Both the position numbers and the translations under genes were made by a program. Below the pieces are notes generated by a model. The model was not told where the DNA came from and made no database searches. It saw nothing but the letters and a program-made list of their open reading frames with translations. From Ascarosepion bandense (taxonomy: Eukaryota; Mollusca; Cephalopoda; Sepiida; Sepiidae), in the NCBI GenBank assembly GCA_037127315.1, contig JBBBDQ010000330.1, forward strand, positions 6,555,001-6,619,000: DNA of 64,000 bases, written 5' to 3'. Below, in pieces: positions 21,900 through 33,893 of the stretch; position 1 is the stretch's first letter; each line of letters opens with the position of its first letter.

Positions 21900-21926
21900 T
21901 ATGTGTGTGTGTGTGTGTGTGTGTAA
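21900..21926. repeat. (TG)n microsatellite
   Basis: About 12 TG units. Confidence 0.95.
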
Positions 21927-21929
21927 CAT

Positions 21930-22380
21930 CATTATCGACATGAACTTGAGTAGTTAAAATCTTTGATTTCATAGAATGAAAGTCATGCTTGATATCTCAC
22001 TAGGGTTGATTTGTCCAGTAGATACCTTTTTCATGTTATTGGCTTAGAGGTACAATTCTAATTTATAGTCCTGGTGGCAAGTTCCTGAAAAGTACCCCAT
22101 AGGTTGAGCCAAGTTTTATGAACCAAACTGGAGAGACAAAACTGTTTGGAAGCTATTGATGGTTACTAGTTTGAAGTCACAAGTCACCACAGCTGCCTTT
22201 CTGTCAAACAATTCTTTCTTCTTCAGTCACTATTGTATCAAATGTATGAGAATGGGCTGAAAACTTCATAGGCTGATTATGAAGAAGTGATGCTCAAACT
22301 GTGAAATCTTGCATGCATTCATCTCAACAATTCTTATTCATAATTGCGTTATTTTTATCCAAGTAAACTGATATCTGGCT
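21930..22380. other. No feature recognised
   Basis: No ORF with known motifs, no tandem array and no terminal repeats seen. Confidence 0.35.
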
Positions 22381-22399
22381 GTTCAAAGAAGGCTTCAAA

Positions 22400-24020
22400 G
22401 TAACTAATTATGACTTCTCTTGAAAATGGCCAAAATTTGGCATTGTGGTGTTGTCAAGTACCTGCAGAAAAAGTGGCATTCATAATTAAATGTTTGCAAC
22501 ATTAGGGGATGATGCTTCAATTTCATGGACAGTGTAAAAGTGGGAAGCTGAATTTAGGAGTCATGAAGATGATCCAAGGACTGGATATCTTGTAACTGCC
22601 ATCACTAAAGAATACATGGATCATGTTCACCACATGGTGATGACTGACGGGTGATTTACTATAAATCAAATAACCGATGCTGTGAGAAAATTGAGAATAC
22701 TTTGCACAAGGAACTTGGTATGACAAAAGTGTCTGCTCAGTGAGTGCAATATTTTATGACACCTGATCAAAAGTGCCCCAGCTTATTACATCACAGGAAA
22801 ATCTGACTTTGTTTGAGGCAGGTCCAACTGGTTTCCTTGAATTTTAGGTTCATCATTGAGCCAGAGATAAACTATTCATTCAGTGGAAACAACCCCATCT
22901 CATCTGCTCCAAAGAAGGCCAATGTCATTTCTTCTGCAGGGAAGTTGATGGTCTTGATGGTTTCAGTTTTTGGGATATAAAGCATAAAAAACATTGTTTT
23001 ATTGACTATCTCCAAAAGAGAGTGCTATGCCAACTTGCTAAGGCAGTTACAAAAGACTTCTTCATGTGCCATTACCCTTCAGGACATAGGTGATCATAGA
23101 CTTCTACTTGGCCCTGTTGCTATCAATATTTTTCCTCTTGATATCTCTCCTAAACCCCACTCAGTCATCCATCTGCTCAGGCCTATCAAGTATGTCTTGT
23201 GCTGCTTTCCTCTTTCTCTCTTTCTATCCATCCTATGAGTATTAAATTCTCTAAACCCTCCTTCCTCATTATGTGTCCCAGGAACCTCATCTGTCTCTTT
23301 CTGATAAGCATGAGCATTCTTCTCGCTTGCATCCTCTCCAACACCAGACCATTGGTTATGTGCTCAGTCCATGGTATCCACAGCATCATTCTGTAAACCA
23401 CATTTCTACTGCGTCTCCTTCATCCTTGATGAGATTATCCAACATTCACTTTCATACAGAAGGATAGATATCACATAGAAATCCAGCACTCTTTTCTCTG
23501 TTTCAAATGAGATTTTCCTGTCTCTCAGTACTCTGGTTAACTTTTGAAATGCTAACTTGGTTATGCCAATACGTCTTCAGATCTCAATATCACACTTTCC
23601 GTCCTCTGTCAGAACACTTCCCATGTATTTAAATTTCTTTACTTGTTTATTTTAGTTTCTTTGATCTGTAGTTAGCATTTTGGGGTTTTCTTTTGATGAT
23701 GACAATATTGAGACCAAATGCTCAGGAAAACTGATGAAAAGGATTTTGTTTCATCATGACAATGCTTCAATACACAAGTGTTCATTACAGCTGGTTGATC
23801 AACCTACCTATTCTCCTGAAAAAATATTTGGCTGGGAACTAGTGTCACAATGATGATGAGGTCACATCTACTGTTGGTGATGTTTTTTAAATCAACAGGA
23901 TAAAAGCTTTTTCCCAAAGGCGATTCAAGCACTGCAAGACTGATGGAAAAAGTGTGTGGACTGCAAGGGAGACTATATTGAAAAATGAACCTCATTTGGT
24001 CCCATTAACTTTTTAGCTGA
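22400..24020 (+). pseudogene. Mariner transposase relic split by a LINE insertion
   Basis: The plus strand reads, across frames, MAKIWHCGVVKYLQKK, then WEAEFRSHEDDPRTGYLVTA, HVHHMVMTDG, FTINQITDAVRKL, PKKANVISSAGKLM, LQKRECYANLLRQLQK and, after an interruption at about 23067-23690, KRILFHHDNASIHK and YSPEK. The final part lies at about 23920-24005. This is mariner transposase order with the HHDN Asp retained. Stops and frameshifts are numerous. The family differs from the 9056 mariner. Terminal repeats could not be placed. Confidence 0.72.
23067..23690 (-). mobile_element. RTE-like LINE 3' fragment inserted in mariner
   Basis: On the minus strand it reads VKKFKYMGSVLTEDGKCDIE, then RDRKISFETEKRVLDFY, PWTEHITNGLVLERM and RKRQMRFLGHIMRKEGLENL. 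It ends at the complement of 'cttcttcatgtgcc', a (GAA)-type tail right after the stop. It corresponds to the last ~200 residues of the open copy at 55070-56428. It is 5'-truncated, as usual for target-primed insertion, and the mariner reading resumes on its other side. Confidence 0.82.
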
Positions 24021-24029
24021 TCCTAGCAT

Positions 24030-25045
24030 TTTCATTTTTACAGACTTTTACTCCAAAGATTATTTCATGTACACAGCTGAAAACTATGATTCCTCTATAT
24101 CATCGTATATGATGGTAATGCAAAGTATTTTATTTTTACAGATCTTAACTCCAAAGATTATTATTATTATTATCACAATTATTTAGCTGCACCTTGTTTT
24201 AAATATAATAAGAGTAGCTACAAGTATTAAAATTCTTGCAATGTTGGCACATTATTTTAAACTAGACCTCAAAACTGCTGAAAATGCTCACAGAAGTGGA
24301 AAGAAATGAAAAATAATATCCAACCATTTGCTACCCACACAACATGGCTGGTCAAGGAATTTTAAGGGTTATGATTTATCTCTTAAAATAAAGCCAAGAA
24401 GTAGATGATTCAACTTAAGATCCTTTAAAAATATGAAGTGAAAGGGAGATCACTCACTGGTACTCAAAGACTTTCAGAATTTTCAGGATCATAAAATGTT
24501 ACCAAATTTAGAGAATTACCTAACATTATTTAGTAATTTATTATTTTATTAAAAGATTCCGTTAACATTAATTTCATTAGAATTTAAATGGAAATGTATT
24601 CTGTTTATGATTCATACATGATTCTCACATGATTTAGAATGAAAATCGTTCCATCATTTGATTTCTCTCAACGCATACATTTATAATTGTTTTCTTTTAC
24701 TTTATTTAAAAAGAACGCATTGACACATACAGTTAAACAAACACATGTTTTATCTTTTAAATTTAATAGTCATTCATTGCTTTATCACAGGTGACATGTA
24801 TCTGACCTTTGAAAATATACCTCATTTAAAAATACTGTCTATCATTTAAAAATACTGTCTCTCGGATTCTTAAATCGCTCATCCTTATTAAATCTCTGAA
24901 GAAGCTTGTTATAAGTGAAACATGTCAGATTAAAAACACTTTTTTCCTACTTGTTCTTTATTTATTCTATTCAGAAATACTTAAGTATCAAAAACAGAGG
25001 AGCTCTGGAGATAATACTTTTGGTGGTAACAACAGCAGTGTTATA
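24030..25045. other. AT-rich spacer with a short direct duplication
   Basis: 'tttacagacttttactccaaagattatt' near 24038 recurs as 'tttacagatcttaactccaaagattatt' near 24137. 'catttaaaaatactgtct' occurs twice at about 24823 and 24844. No gene found. Confidence 0.4.
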
Positions 25046-25548
25046 ATAATAATAATAATAATAATAATAAAGAGGAGAGTACTGGATTGCAATGTGATGT
25101 TGGTTCTTCAATATGACAGTGAATGTTGGACAATATCTTTGAAGATGAACGAAAAACTTGAAGCAGCTGAAATGTGGTTCTACAGAAGGATGCTGCAGAT
25201 ATCATGGACCAAGCATGTGAGCAATGACAAAGTTTTGGAAAAGATGGAAAGAAAAGGAAATTAATACTGAGCATCAGGAAGAGACAACTAAAGTTCCTGG
25301 GACATGCAATGTGGCAGGAGGGATTGGAGAACCTGATGCTAACAGGCCAGATAGAAGGAAAGAGAGACAGAGGAAAGCAGTGGATAACATAATTGAAGGG
25401 CCTGAGCAGGTGGATGACGGGACGAGGGTTGCATGGTGCAACAGGAGAAAGTGTGTTAAGAGCCACCAGGGACAGGGAGATGAGGAAAGCCATGATTGCC
25501 TACGTCCTGAAAGGACATGGCACATAAAAGAAGAAGAAGAATGTCATA
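25046..25548 (+). mobile_element. RTE-like LINE 3' fragment
   Basis: After an (AAT)n run (25048-25070) the plus strand reads, in shifting frames, QYDSECWTISLKMNEKLEAA then EMWFYRRMLQISW, followed by RKRQLKFLGHAMWQEGLENL. The ending matches the open copy at 55070-56428 through 'gcacataaaagaagaagaag'. The stop codon is followed immediately by (GAA)n with no further 3' UTR. At least two frameshifts are present; overlapping open frames on both strands are shadows. Confidence 0.85.
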
Positions 25549-25629
25549 AAGATGAATGAATGATGCATAAAAAATCATAATACTGAACCAAACCATCAAA
25601 CTATAAAACTTCTCTTAAAGTTTATATAA

Positions 25630-25990
25630 TCACTGCAGATATTTGTTGCCTCAAACTGTCTTTATCAAAAAGCCACATTCATGAGGTACTCTGGGTCTTT
25701 ACTAGAAATCTTCCCATTGAAGCCCAATGCAGCACAAGGTCAGTTCTTAACGTAGAAATTCTGAGCCCTTAAGCTTGAGAAAAAAATTCCCCTAGACCTT
25801 GCATAAGGCAGGGTTAGGCTCTAGTCTTTTTTTCCCAGACAAGCCTCTGCCATTTGACAGTCTCATCTGGGTTCCTCTCCACCCAGAGGCAGAATGTCTG
25901 ATGAGGTTGAGTTTGAACGTCATCCTGTAAGCTGCAAAATCACTTGCAATGATTTGTTGAACAAGAGCATTAAACATCATCCCAGGTTAC
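25630..25990. other. GC-richer unassigned block
   Basis: Contains 'cagacaagcctctgccattt', 'ggttcctctccacccagagg' and a 62-codon minus-strand frame (SDFAAYRMTFKLNLIRHSAS). Composition differs from its surroundings. No family recognised; probably part of an unlisted repeat. Confidence 0.3.
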
Positions 25991-25999
25991 AATGTTCTG

Positions 26000-27270
26000 C
26001 ATATTGTTATGTATGCAATAAACCTTGTTAATTCTCTTCTATCAAATAAGCAGAGTTGAGTCAGGTCCCAATTAAATCATTTAAAATGTTAGGAAAAAAA
26101 CAAATAAAAGCTTCATTCTTGAATGCCTTGAGAGCATAATGGCTGACCTTCAAACACCAATCAAAACCAAAGACTTTTTAAGAATCTAAGACTAGCTGCC
26201 GAATCAACTGATTTGATAATTGGTGAAAATTAAAGGGAAATCTTGATTAGCTAAAACAAATTAGAAAATAAATGTCTTTAATCCTACTTAGCTAATAAAT
26301 TGGAAATTTAATCTTATATTGATTTTAAAAGTCAAATAGTGCATTGCATTCGATAATTAAATCTTTTATATCACTTATATTGTTTAATGATTCTGAGTTG
26401 GTATCTAAAAAGAAACTACATATATGATAGAAAAATTAAAAACGTAGAAAAAGTGTCTTAAATTAATGACACTTTTTCCTACTTGTTCTTTACTTATTCT
26501 ATCAACTGTCGAATTTCAATCCAAATATTTAACTCATATATATATATATATATATATTACACATGCACACACAGGAGCAAGAATTTTGTGCCACTATTTG
26601 AATTTTGAGGAATCACCTAAAAACTCAAGGTTGTACTATTTTGTTGTTATTGTTGTTGTTGTCATAATAATAATTTTAAAAAATCGATGACTGAATAAAG
26701 TTTTTTTTAAATTTCTAAATTCCTTGCCTAATTTGCCTTGCTGGATAATGATAATCTAAACACTGGCAGATTTTAAATTTTAGATAACCACTGCTTCAAA
26801 AAAACTTTGAAACCATGCACTAATGAGCTAAATAGTTTCAGCAGCCTAGCATAGGAGTTAGTTAAACCAATAAATGTATTAAACTTACTAATTATTAAAT
26901 CCTGAGGGTTACCTAAAACTTTAGGCCTATAGTACACACACACACACACACACAGAAGGGTGGATCAGTAAATTCGGAGCCTACACTGAAGCAATATACA
27001 AATCTATGTATCTTTTTAGTGTGCTTGTTGCAGTACACATGGAAACTGAGTATTAGTGAAATGTATTTTTCCATATAAAGCCATATTGTCTAAACTTTTC
27101 TTTTTAGTATGTTGCTCCTAATGTGAATATTACTCCAGATAACACGATAGTTACTATTAATATTTTGGTTATTACATCATCATGTCACATCTATCAACAG
27201 TGAACAATGATTAACTGAATTTTGATCTGAAACTTTCACTGTGTAAAGTTTGATAAGTGAAGGATTGAGA
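26000..27270. repeat. AT-rich spacer with microsatellites
   Basis: Contains (TA)n at 26536-26557, (GTT)n-like repeats at 26641-26661 and (CA)n at 26935-26954. No coding signal seen. Confidence 0.5.
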
Positions 27271-27274
27271 GCTT

Positions 27275-27380
27275 TCGAAAAAGAAGATTCGGAAAAAGAA
27301 GATTCGGTAAAAGAAGATTCGAAAAAGAAGATTCGGTAAAAGAAGATTCGGAAAAAGAAGATTCGGAAAAAGAAGATACA
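27275..27380. repeat. 15-bp minisatellite
   Basis: About seven units of gaaaaagaagattcg or ggtaaaagaagattc, with unit length 14-15 bp. In one frame it would encode a repeated acidic/basic EKEDS motif, but there is no surrounding reading frame. Confidence 0.85.
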
Positions 27381-27399
27381 AAAAAGTTAAAATATGAGA

Positions 27400-28280
27400 G
27401 AAAAACAGGATGTTTTTTTAAGAATACTTTGTTTATGGCAATAATACTTTCTACTAGTAGACACTCACAGTACCCAGCCTGTTAATCTATCCTTGTATCT
27501 GGCTTATTTGTAATAATATAAGCACAAATTCACTCATGCCAATACAGTAGATATTTGCAAGCAACTTTAGTAAAACATAAATTTCCAAAGCACACAAACT
27601 CATGAGTTATAGCCTACAAAACATTGATTGCAAAGAGTTAAGTATATATTCTTGTCTATAGGAAATCAATATAGAAGTATTTTTATCAAATATCTATTGT
27701 ATAAAGATTTCATAATTTAGCTAAATTGATATAATTATGAAAATACATACATAAATATATAACTGTTAATCTATTATTAAAAAAAGATAATTAAACATGC
27801 TTGTATAACATCATTATATGAAAATTAAAAAGTTATATTCTAAAATATTTTTAATGTATGAATTCAAAAATATATTAAATACATATTCTTATATAATACA
27901 AACACAGAGACATGAATATTCTCTTATAAATTAGCATCTGTTTCACATTGAGTTCTTTAAGGAAAATGAGATGAGAGGATAAATTCTCATATGCTCTTCT
28001 GACAAAAGATTTTATCACAACTATTTTACATATAATTAAACATTCACTCATGAAATTAAGGTGGCTTAAGTAGATTTTTGTATAATGAAATATTGAATGT
28101 ATTACTTCTGAATTCTGAGCACTTCAAAGAATGGGAGTTTATTTTTTGACTAAATTTATAAATATATTTAATAACTGTTTCCAGACTACCTCATCAAATA
28201 CCAGATTAGACTATTTCTTTCTGAAGTAACTAATAGAAATACCGAACATACAGATAAAAGAGAAATTGTAGCACAAATAC
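27400..28280. other. AT-rich spacer
   Basis: No gene. The segment at 28058-28145 (gtggcttaagtagatttttg ... cacttcaaagaatggga) recurs as its reverse complement at 31385-31475, which marks a short dispersed repeat. Confidence 0.45.
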
Positions 28281-28284
28281 ACAA

Positions 28285-28700
28285 TTATATATAAGAAAGT
28301 GAATGAACAGATAGATTAAAAAGCTACTATTCAAGCATTTACTTTTATAAAGAGTGCTTGATACAGAGTAGAGCTTAATATTGTAATTTTGTTATTACAA
28401 TGGTTTATAAAAGAATCATATCACTACACAAAAATTTTCATTTCAGAACAATATTGTTCTTCCTCAAATGATATTTTAAAAATAAATGGTGAAAATGATT
28501 TATTTTATGAAATATTAAATGAATCCATGGTTATTCAGAAAATTAAGTTGGGTTGGTTGGAGGAAGTTAAACAATGTGGGTGTGTTACTTTTGATTGAAT
28601 AATACTGACACACCCACAATCATATTAGCTTCCTCCAATCACCCCTTTTTAATTTTCTAAAATAAATCATTTTCACTATTCATTAACTCAAAGTGACATG
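28285..28700. repeat. Foldback element 3 (relative of element 2)
   Basis: The left part (attcaagcatttactttta, cactacacaaaa, gtgaaaatgattta) matches foldback element 2 at 20640-20809. An inner hairpin pairs 'ttggaggaag ... gtgggtgtgt' (about 28557-28583) with 'acacacccac ... cttcctccaa' (about 28608-28638). The pairing continues to 'aataaatcattttcactatt', where the right arm is cut off. Non-coding. Confidence 0.72.
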
Positions 28701-28879
28701 CACTCAGTAAAATCACATTTCAATCTAGTTACAACACATTACATCTCTCATGTGGTATGACATCATGGCATTACTAATTTACAACCTGTGTCTGCTATTT
28801 GGTGACTGTTATCATCGCATAGCAATGTTTTATGTCAACACAAGAAAATATCATCTTTGATGGTGGATATGTTTATGTT

Positions 28880-29049
28880 AATGTCCCTACAATGACTGAG
28901 ATGGCTCATGTGAGCCAAAAGCTTAGAACCAGTTTAATAAAAAAAATATCCAAATGTGGGACAATTTTTGTCTTATTTTCTCCAGAAATTAAAGCTAAAA
29001 TATGATGTTTAGAAACATAAAAATAATAGACATTTATTTTCTTATATTT

Positions 29050-29052
<3 letters not shown>
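28880..29052 (+). mobile_element. PLE-like N-terminal module, decayed
   Basis: 'ggctcatgtgagccaaaagc', 'attaaagctaaaatatg' and 'aataatagacatttatt' match, in order, the inverted-repeat arms at 10.5-11.0 kb and the module at 18650. The peptide is broken by stops (EMAHVSQKLR, SPEIKAKI). It again runs directly into (TA)n at 29053. Confidence 0.6.

Positions 29053-29090
<38 letters not shown>
29053..29090. repeat. (TA)n microsatellite
   Basis: About 18 TA units. A (TG)n run follows at 29262-29284. Confidence 0.95.
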
Positions 29091-29388
29091 TCAGCCTGCC
29101 AAAAGTGAAAAGTTGAAACCATGTTAGCGTAACTGGCTGATCTTCCCTACTTAAATATTTAAACGCTCTACACATTAAATCTTCATTTTCCTTCAAACAT
29201 GTATTGAGCACTTTCAAAGTCAACTGTTTACTGGCCTAACTTAAATCAAACGTATAACTGTTTAGTGTGTGTGTGTGTGTGTGTATAATAAAAAAATAGT
29301 TCACTTATATATAAATTTGAACTCATGAATTTTTTTTAAAAACATCTAACTATTGGCAGATTTTTGTTGTATGATGCACTAATAAAAT

Positions 29389-29700
29389 TCAAGTGCCACA
29401 CATGATAGACACTTGGGGGATCATGTCTTTTTTTATCCATAACTGAGTAGGCAGAATATTTTCACAGAATAGCTTTCCATTTTTCTGTGGTAGACTGGTT
29501 GCCAACCAAGGCTATAGAACTCAATTTGTCCCACTATTCAACTCATAACTGGAGGAAAAAGAGATGGATTAATACCTATCCCAATAGTGTTTGTGTGTAA
29601 GTGAATGCAAACATGTGCAAATACACTTAAAAAGTTATTAATTCATCTTTTTCTTACTCCAGCTATGAGTTGAATAACGGGATAGATTGGGTTTTACAGT
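29389..29700 (-). mobile_element. Family A SINE with inverted partial copy
   Basis: 29389-29610 matches family A (agtgccacacatgatagaca ... ctatagaactcaatttgtcc) but lacks the tRNA-like head. 29640-29695 contains part of another copy in the opposite orientation (actccagctatgagttgaat). The two form a hairpin of about 60-bp arms. Both are truncated. Confidence 0.7.
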
Positions 29701-29814
29701 CTGAAACATAGGAGATGTTGACTGAAACCTGTTACACCACTAAATATAATGTTTATAGTAATGATATGTATATATATGAAATGATTTGTTTGAACATTAT
29801 TTTATTTATATATA

Positions 29815-30640
29815 TAAGTTTTGTTTAACCCAATTCTCAATTTAACGACCTCCACCCTCCTTAACCCTTTTTCGTTTATTAAGCTAGACATGCCAAATTT
29901 TCCAATCACTTACAACTCTATCTAAAATTAAAAAACCAAAAATAGACTGATTTTCAAAAATTTTTTTTTTGTGACGTATATTTCTCAAATCCTAACCATT
30001 ATGAATATTGTTTGAAGTAAACCATATTTGTTCAGTTTTTTGCCTAATTGTTGCTTAATTTAAAACTTTAAATGAAGGATTGGTTTTGTTTTTTAGCAGA
30101 AATTCCTTTAAGTGGACTTTAACTAAGTTAAAGCTTAGCAGGTCAACAACACTTCCCCCCTTCCTTCGACTGGAGTAGATAGACTAAACTATCACCCGGT
30201 TCACACTCCACCCATGTCTATTGAATGGGTGAAGAGGCTCATCTCTTATTTCCTGTTTAGAATGTGGTTTCCGGCCTTTTCTTTTCCAATCTTTTCACTC
30301 TCACGTAGACCCTGCACATCAGTGGCGTTACCGCCTTGCTCAGGGTGATATGATTAAAAAAAAAAATTCTCTTTTTAATCTTATTTTTTTCATTTTGATT
30401 TAGACTGTTGCTGAGGAGATGTGAAATCTCTCTTAGGGATTTCATGTTGAAATGTTCATTCAACATTTTTGAATTTTGAAAATTTATTTTAATTTATATT
30501 TGCTCTGTAATTTTAATTACATTGAGCTCTCCTTCTGTATCATTTTTTAATATTAAAATTTTTTTAATATTAATTAGGATCAGGTTCTTGGGATTTACCT
30601 TCCTACTTTTCCATTTCGGATTAAAGTAATTTAATAAAAT
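29815..30640. repeat. Dispersed repeat R2, copy 2, with insertion
   Basis: Reverse complement of the 21262-21780 copy. R2 sequence runs 29815-30003 and resumes at about 30366-30640. Between them lies about 360 bp absent from copy 1, containing a SINE (30129-30356). Copy 1 therefore shows the empty site. Confidence 0.75.
30129..30356 (+). mobile_element. tRNA-like SINE, family C, with LINE-type tail
   Basis: The head contains ggagtagatagactaaac and a B-box-like cccggttcacactccacc. The body contains gtttccggcc. The tail contains cctgcacatcagtggcgtta and ccttgctcagggtgatatga followed by poly-A. That tail is the same as in the CR1/Jockey-like LINE ending at 16425 (gtgcatcagttgcagtacc, ccttgcttggggtgaaata). 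A second copy is at 50556-50750 (minus). Confidence 0.7.
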
Positions 30641-30659
30641 AAAAATATATATATATTTA

Positions 30660-31380
30660 TATTTCCTATCAGTTTGTTATTTTGTCGATGCCCATGTTTG
30701 AGTAGAGACTTTTTATCTAATCTGGCATTCGTTAGACAAGGAGAACTTTTCAGCTGACAAAATTTCAATTGCTATTTTAAGTATTTATATATATTTACCT
30801 TTATGAGGATGAATCCATTAATCTGCAATCTAACTTAACTATTACTTGAATTTTTATTGAAAAATTTCAGTGTTTAATACTTGATTTATGTAAATAATAT
30901 TGATTTCTGAATCAAATGCATTGACAAAGGAAATTGTGTTGAAAAATATTTGTAATATAAAATAAGAAATGTTTGTACTTTTTCATTTAGGCTATAGATT
31001 TATTGACATATTTACCTGAGTATGTATGTAAATATTTTTTATTTGGCTGACATGTATGAGCACAATATATTTCTGGAAAAAACTATTTTTTTAGTCATAA
31101 ATCACAAAATTTTCAACTGACAAACATTGTAGGAGCAATTGAAAATATTGTGATATAGTTTTTCCAAAATATCTTTCAAAATCTTTGTGCTCCAATATGT
31201 CAACATAAAACATACTTTTGTCATCCAAATTTTATAGAATATAAGAAGCATACATGAATATTTTATCTCATGTTCTCTTTTTCGCTCTCTCTATATATTC
31301 ATTAGTGGAATTATGATTTTCTTGATGCAGTCACAACTTTACTGGTCTGGCCATGTTGCAAGGATGAGTGAGGACAGAAA
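30660..31380. other. AT-rich spacer, nothing recognised
   Basis: No coding, terminal repeats or arrays seen. Confidence 0.35.
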
Positions 31381-31475
31381 AATAAATTCCCATTCTTTGA
31401 AGTGCTCAGAGAATTCAGTAGTAATACATTCAATACTTCATTATACAAAAATGTACTTCAGGAAAATCTTACCAC

Positions 31476-31581
31476 CTCAATACTAGTAGTAACTAACTAA
31501 AATGGTCAATAAAAATTCTGTCTGATCTATTCAGTTGATCATGTTTAAATGAGCAGCTGCTGCCTCAAAATACTGTGTGTG

Positions 31582-31623
<42 letters not shown>

Positions 31624-31736
31624 TGACACTTTGAACTATAATGTGTGAGCTTCATGATTACTTGTAACTGAAGAAGTGGCATTTTCTAAGCCAGTAATTG
31701 TCAACTTTGCAACTGTAAAATTGTAAAATTATTCTT

Positions 31737-31772
<36 letters not shown>

Positions 31773-31878
31773 CACACACAGTATTTTGAGGCAGCAGCTG
31801 CTCATTTAAACATGATCAACTGAATAGATCAGACAGAATTTTTACTGACTATTTTAGTTAGTTACTACTAGTATTGAG
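31476..31878. repeat. Foldback element 4 with (TA)n in both arms
   Basis: Arms 31476-31618 and 31741-31878 are inverted copies: 'gagcagctgctgcctcaaaa' pairs with 'ttttgaggcagcagctgctc', and 'gatctattcagttgatcatg' with 'catgatcaactgaatagatc'. Very few mismatches are seen (for example ggtcaata/agtcagta). Each arm ends inward in tgtgtgtaat plus (TA)n. The loop is about 120 bp. Confidence 0.88.
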
Positions 31879-31899
31879 TTAGTCCCTTTATTTCAAGAG

Positions 31900-32960
31900 G
31901 TAGGTTATAAAGGGAGTTATCAAAATTAATGATTGTAATTGTAGTATTTTTGATCACTGTTGGCCATTTTCACAGAAGTCCAGAAAATTAATGATATTTG
32001 CATTCCTTAAAAAGCCATCATTTGCACTGATTCCAATCTTGACGAATGACTGCTACACCTCTCTCCAAATTTACAGACAAATCATGCAGATGCATGCTGG
32101 GATTTCTTTCTAGGTAATAAAAATGTATAATTCTTGGTCTTACCCACACATTTCTTCTTTACTTTTCTTGAAGTCAGAAGCCTATAACCATTTGACAGTA
32201 TCCCTTTTTGCATGTGAACGCTATTTCTATTTTGTGAACTTTTTACTTTGTTGCTGTTTTACAGTTGCTTTGCTTTACATCACCTTGTCATGCATTACTT
32301 AACCAGTTCGTTTATTGTTACTGCTCCACTATGCCTGGTTCCTCAACAATTTTAACATCAAGAGAAACACAACAAAGGGATTCAAAAGAAACTTAATTCA
32401 GTTATATAAATATGAACCTAAAGTATTGATATAACCAATAGAAAGCTTGCTAGGTGACCAAAAGGAAACTAAATTAAAAAAAAAATTCAAACAGTGAATA
32501 AACCAAAACTAAGAAAAACACCTGATGTAAAAATTGGTAGAAGAGACATAAACTAAAAAAAATAAAAAGGACTAAAAGATAGACACCTACTAAAACAGTA
32601 ACAAACCGTGCTCAGTTACCAAAACAGCAATTATGGTTCCCTGTCTTATACTTTAGAAAAAACCAAGTTTGGACTGCTACTTAAGTTTTATGGTACCATG
32701 ACCTTCAGGTGACCAGAACGACTTTATATATATATATAAAGTATTGTTAGGCTCATTTTTTTAATATATATTTCTAACCCTATTTTTTGGCTTCTGTAAT
32801 ATATTTAAGTATAAATTACCTAACACTTCCAGTTTTCATAAGCAATAGCAAATTTAACACTGGACAAGTTACATTAAAATATGTACCAGAAATGAGAAAA
32901 TTGATCACAAAACAGTTAAAAATAAATAAAAATATCCCTAATGAAGAACATTTGTGGTTC
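31900..32960. other. Spacer, nothing recognised
   Basis: AT-rich. No tandem arrays. Short frames without motifs. Confidence 0.35.
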
Positions 32961-32972
32961 TTTAAATATATC

Positions 32973-33280
32973 AGTCAGTAAGTTGTCATATGTGATACAC
33001 ACTTGGGCAATCATCTCTCTTTTGAAACATGACTGACTAGGCAGAAGATCTTCCCGCGGTAGGTTGCCATTTCTTTCTGTGGTAGACTGGTTGCCAACCA
33101 AGGCTATAGAACCCAATCTGTTCTGCTATTCAACCCATAGATGGAGGGAGAAGAGATGAATTAATACCTTTCTCATGGGTATTTGTGTAGAAGTGAATGA
33201 AACAAATTTGACTGGAATTCGAATTTGTCTCTCTGATTTTGCATTCTGAGCTGTTATCCATTGCTGCACAATGCACATTC
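32973..33280 (-). mobile_element. tRNA-derived SINE, family A
   Basis: Near full-length family A copy, from 'gtcagtaagttgtcatatgt' to 'ccattgctgcacaatgcaca'. The minus strand has the B-box-like segment (acaaattcgaattccag). Several substitutions are present relative to the copies at 42903 and 58262. Confidence 0.8.
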
Positions 33281-33893
33281 TTTCATATCTAGCTTTACAG
33301 AAAGCCATAAATTGGGGATCAAAGAGTGAGCTTGAAGATTACTTTGATGACAGGTGCCTATTATATATCTTATTTTTATGGAAGTATATAGTACTAAGGT
33401 TACAACAGTCAGTGCCATAGACATTGAAGCTTTACTAAAACAGATTCAATTGTAGTGGACAGGTTATGCAGAAAAGATTGAGTACTGTTGTTTTCCTAAG
33501 ATCTTCTTAAATTAAAGAACTAATCTTTGTCTTACAGAGAACTAAAGATCATACTGAAGATAGATGGAAATTCCTTGAATAGACTCATTTCCTGCAGTGT
33601 CAACCAAGAAGTGATATGAATTCGTAGAATTTATGAAGTTACCTCCAGCATTGTATTTAATTCCAGAAAAATAACAAAAGACACTGCTTCACAAGGTCAG
33701 AATCTATATTAACTGATGGAACCGCTCCTGTAAATGATGTGTTAAAACATGAGACGAATAGAAAATGTTCATGCAGGTGTATGTGTATATGAAGAGCAGA
33801 ATTCAGCAAAGATTCACATATCAAAGATAAAGTATCAGCAACAGAGAAAGAAGAGATGATAGATGAAAAATAAAGTAAAGTGTTTTCACTTAC

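Noticed and set aside
25041..25525. 150-codon minus-strand and overlapping ORFs
   Set aside because: Antisense shadows of the RTE-like 3' fragment; the leucine run comes from (AAT)n.
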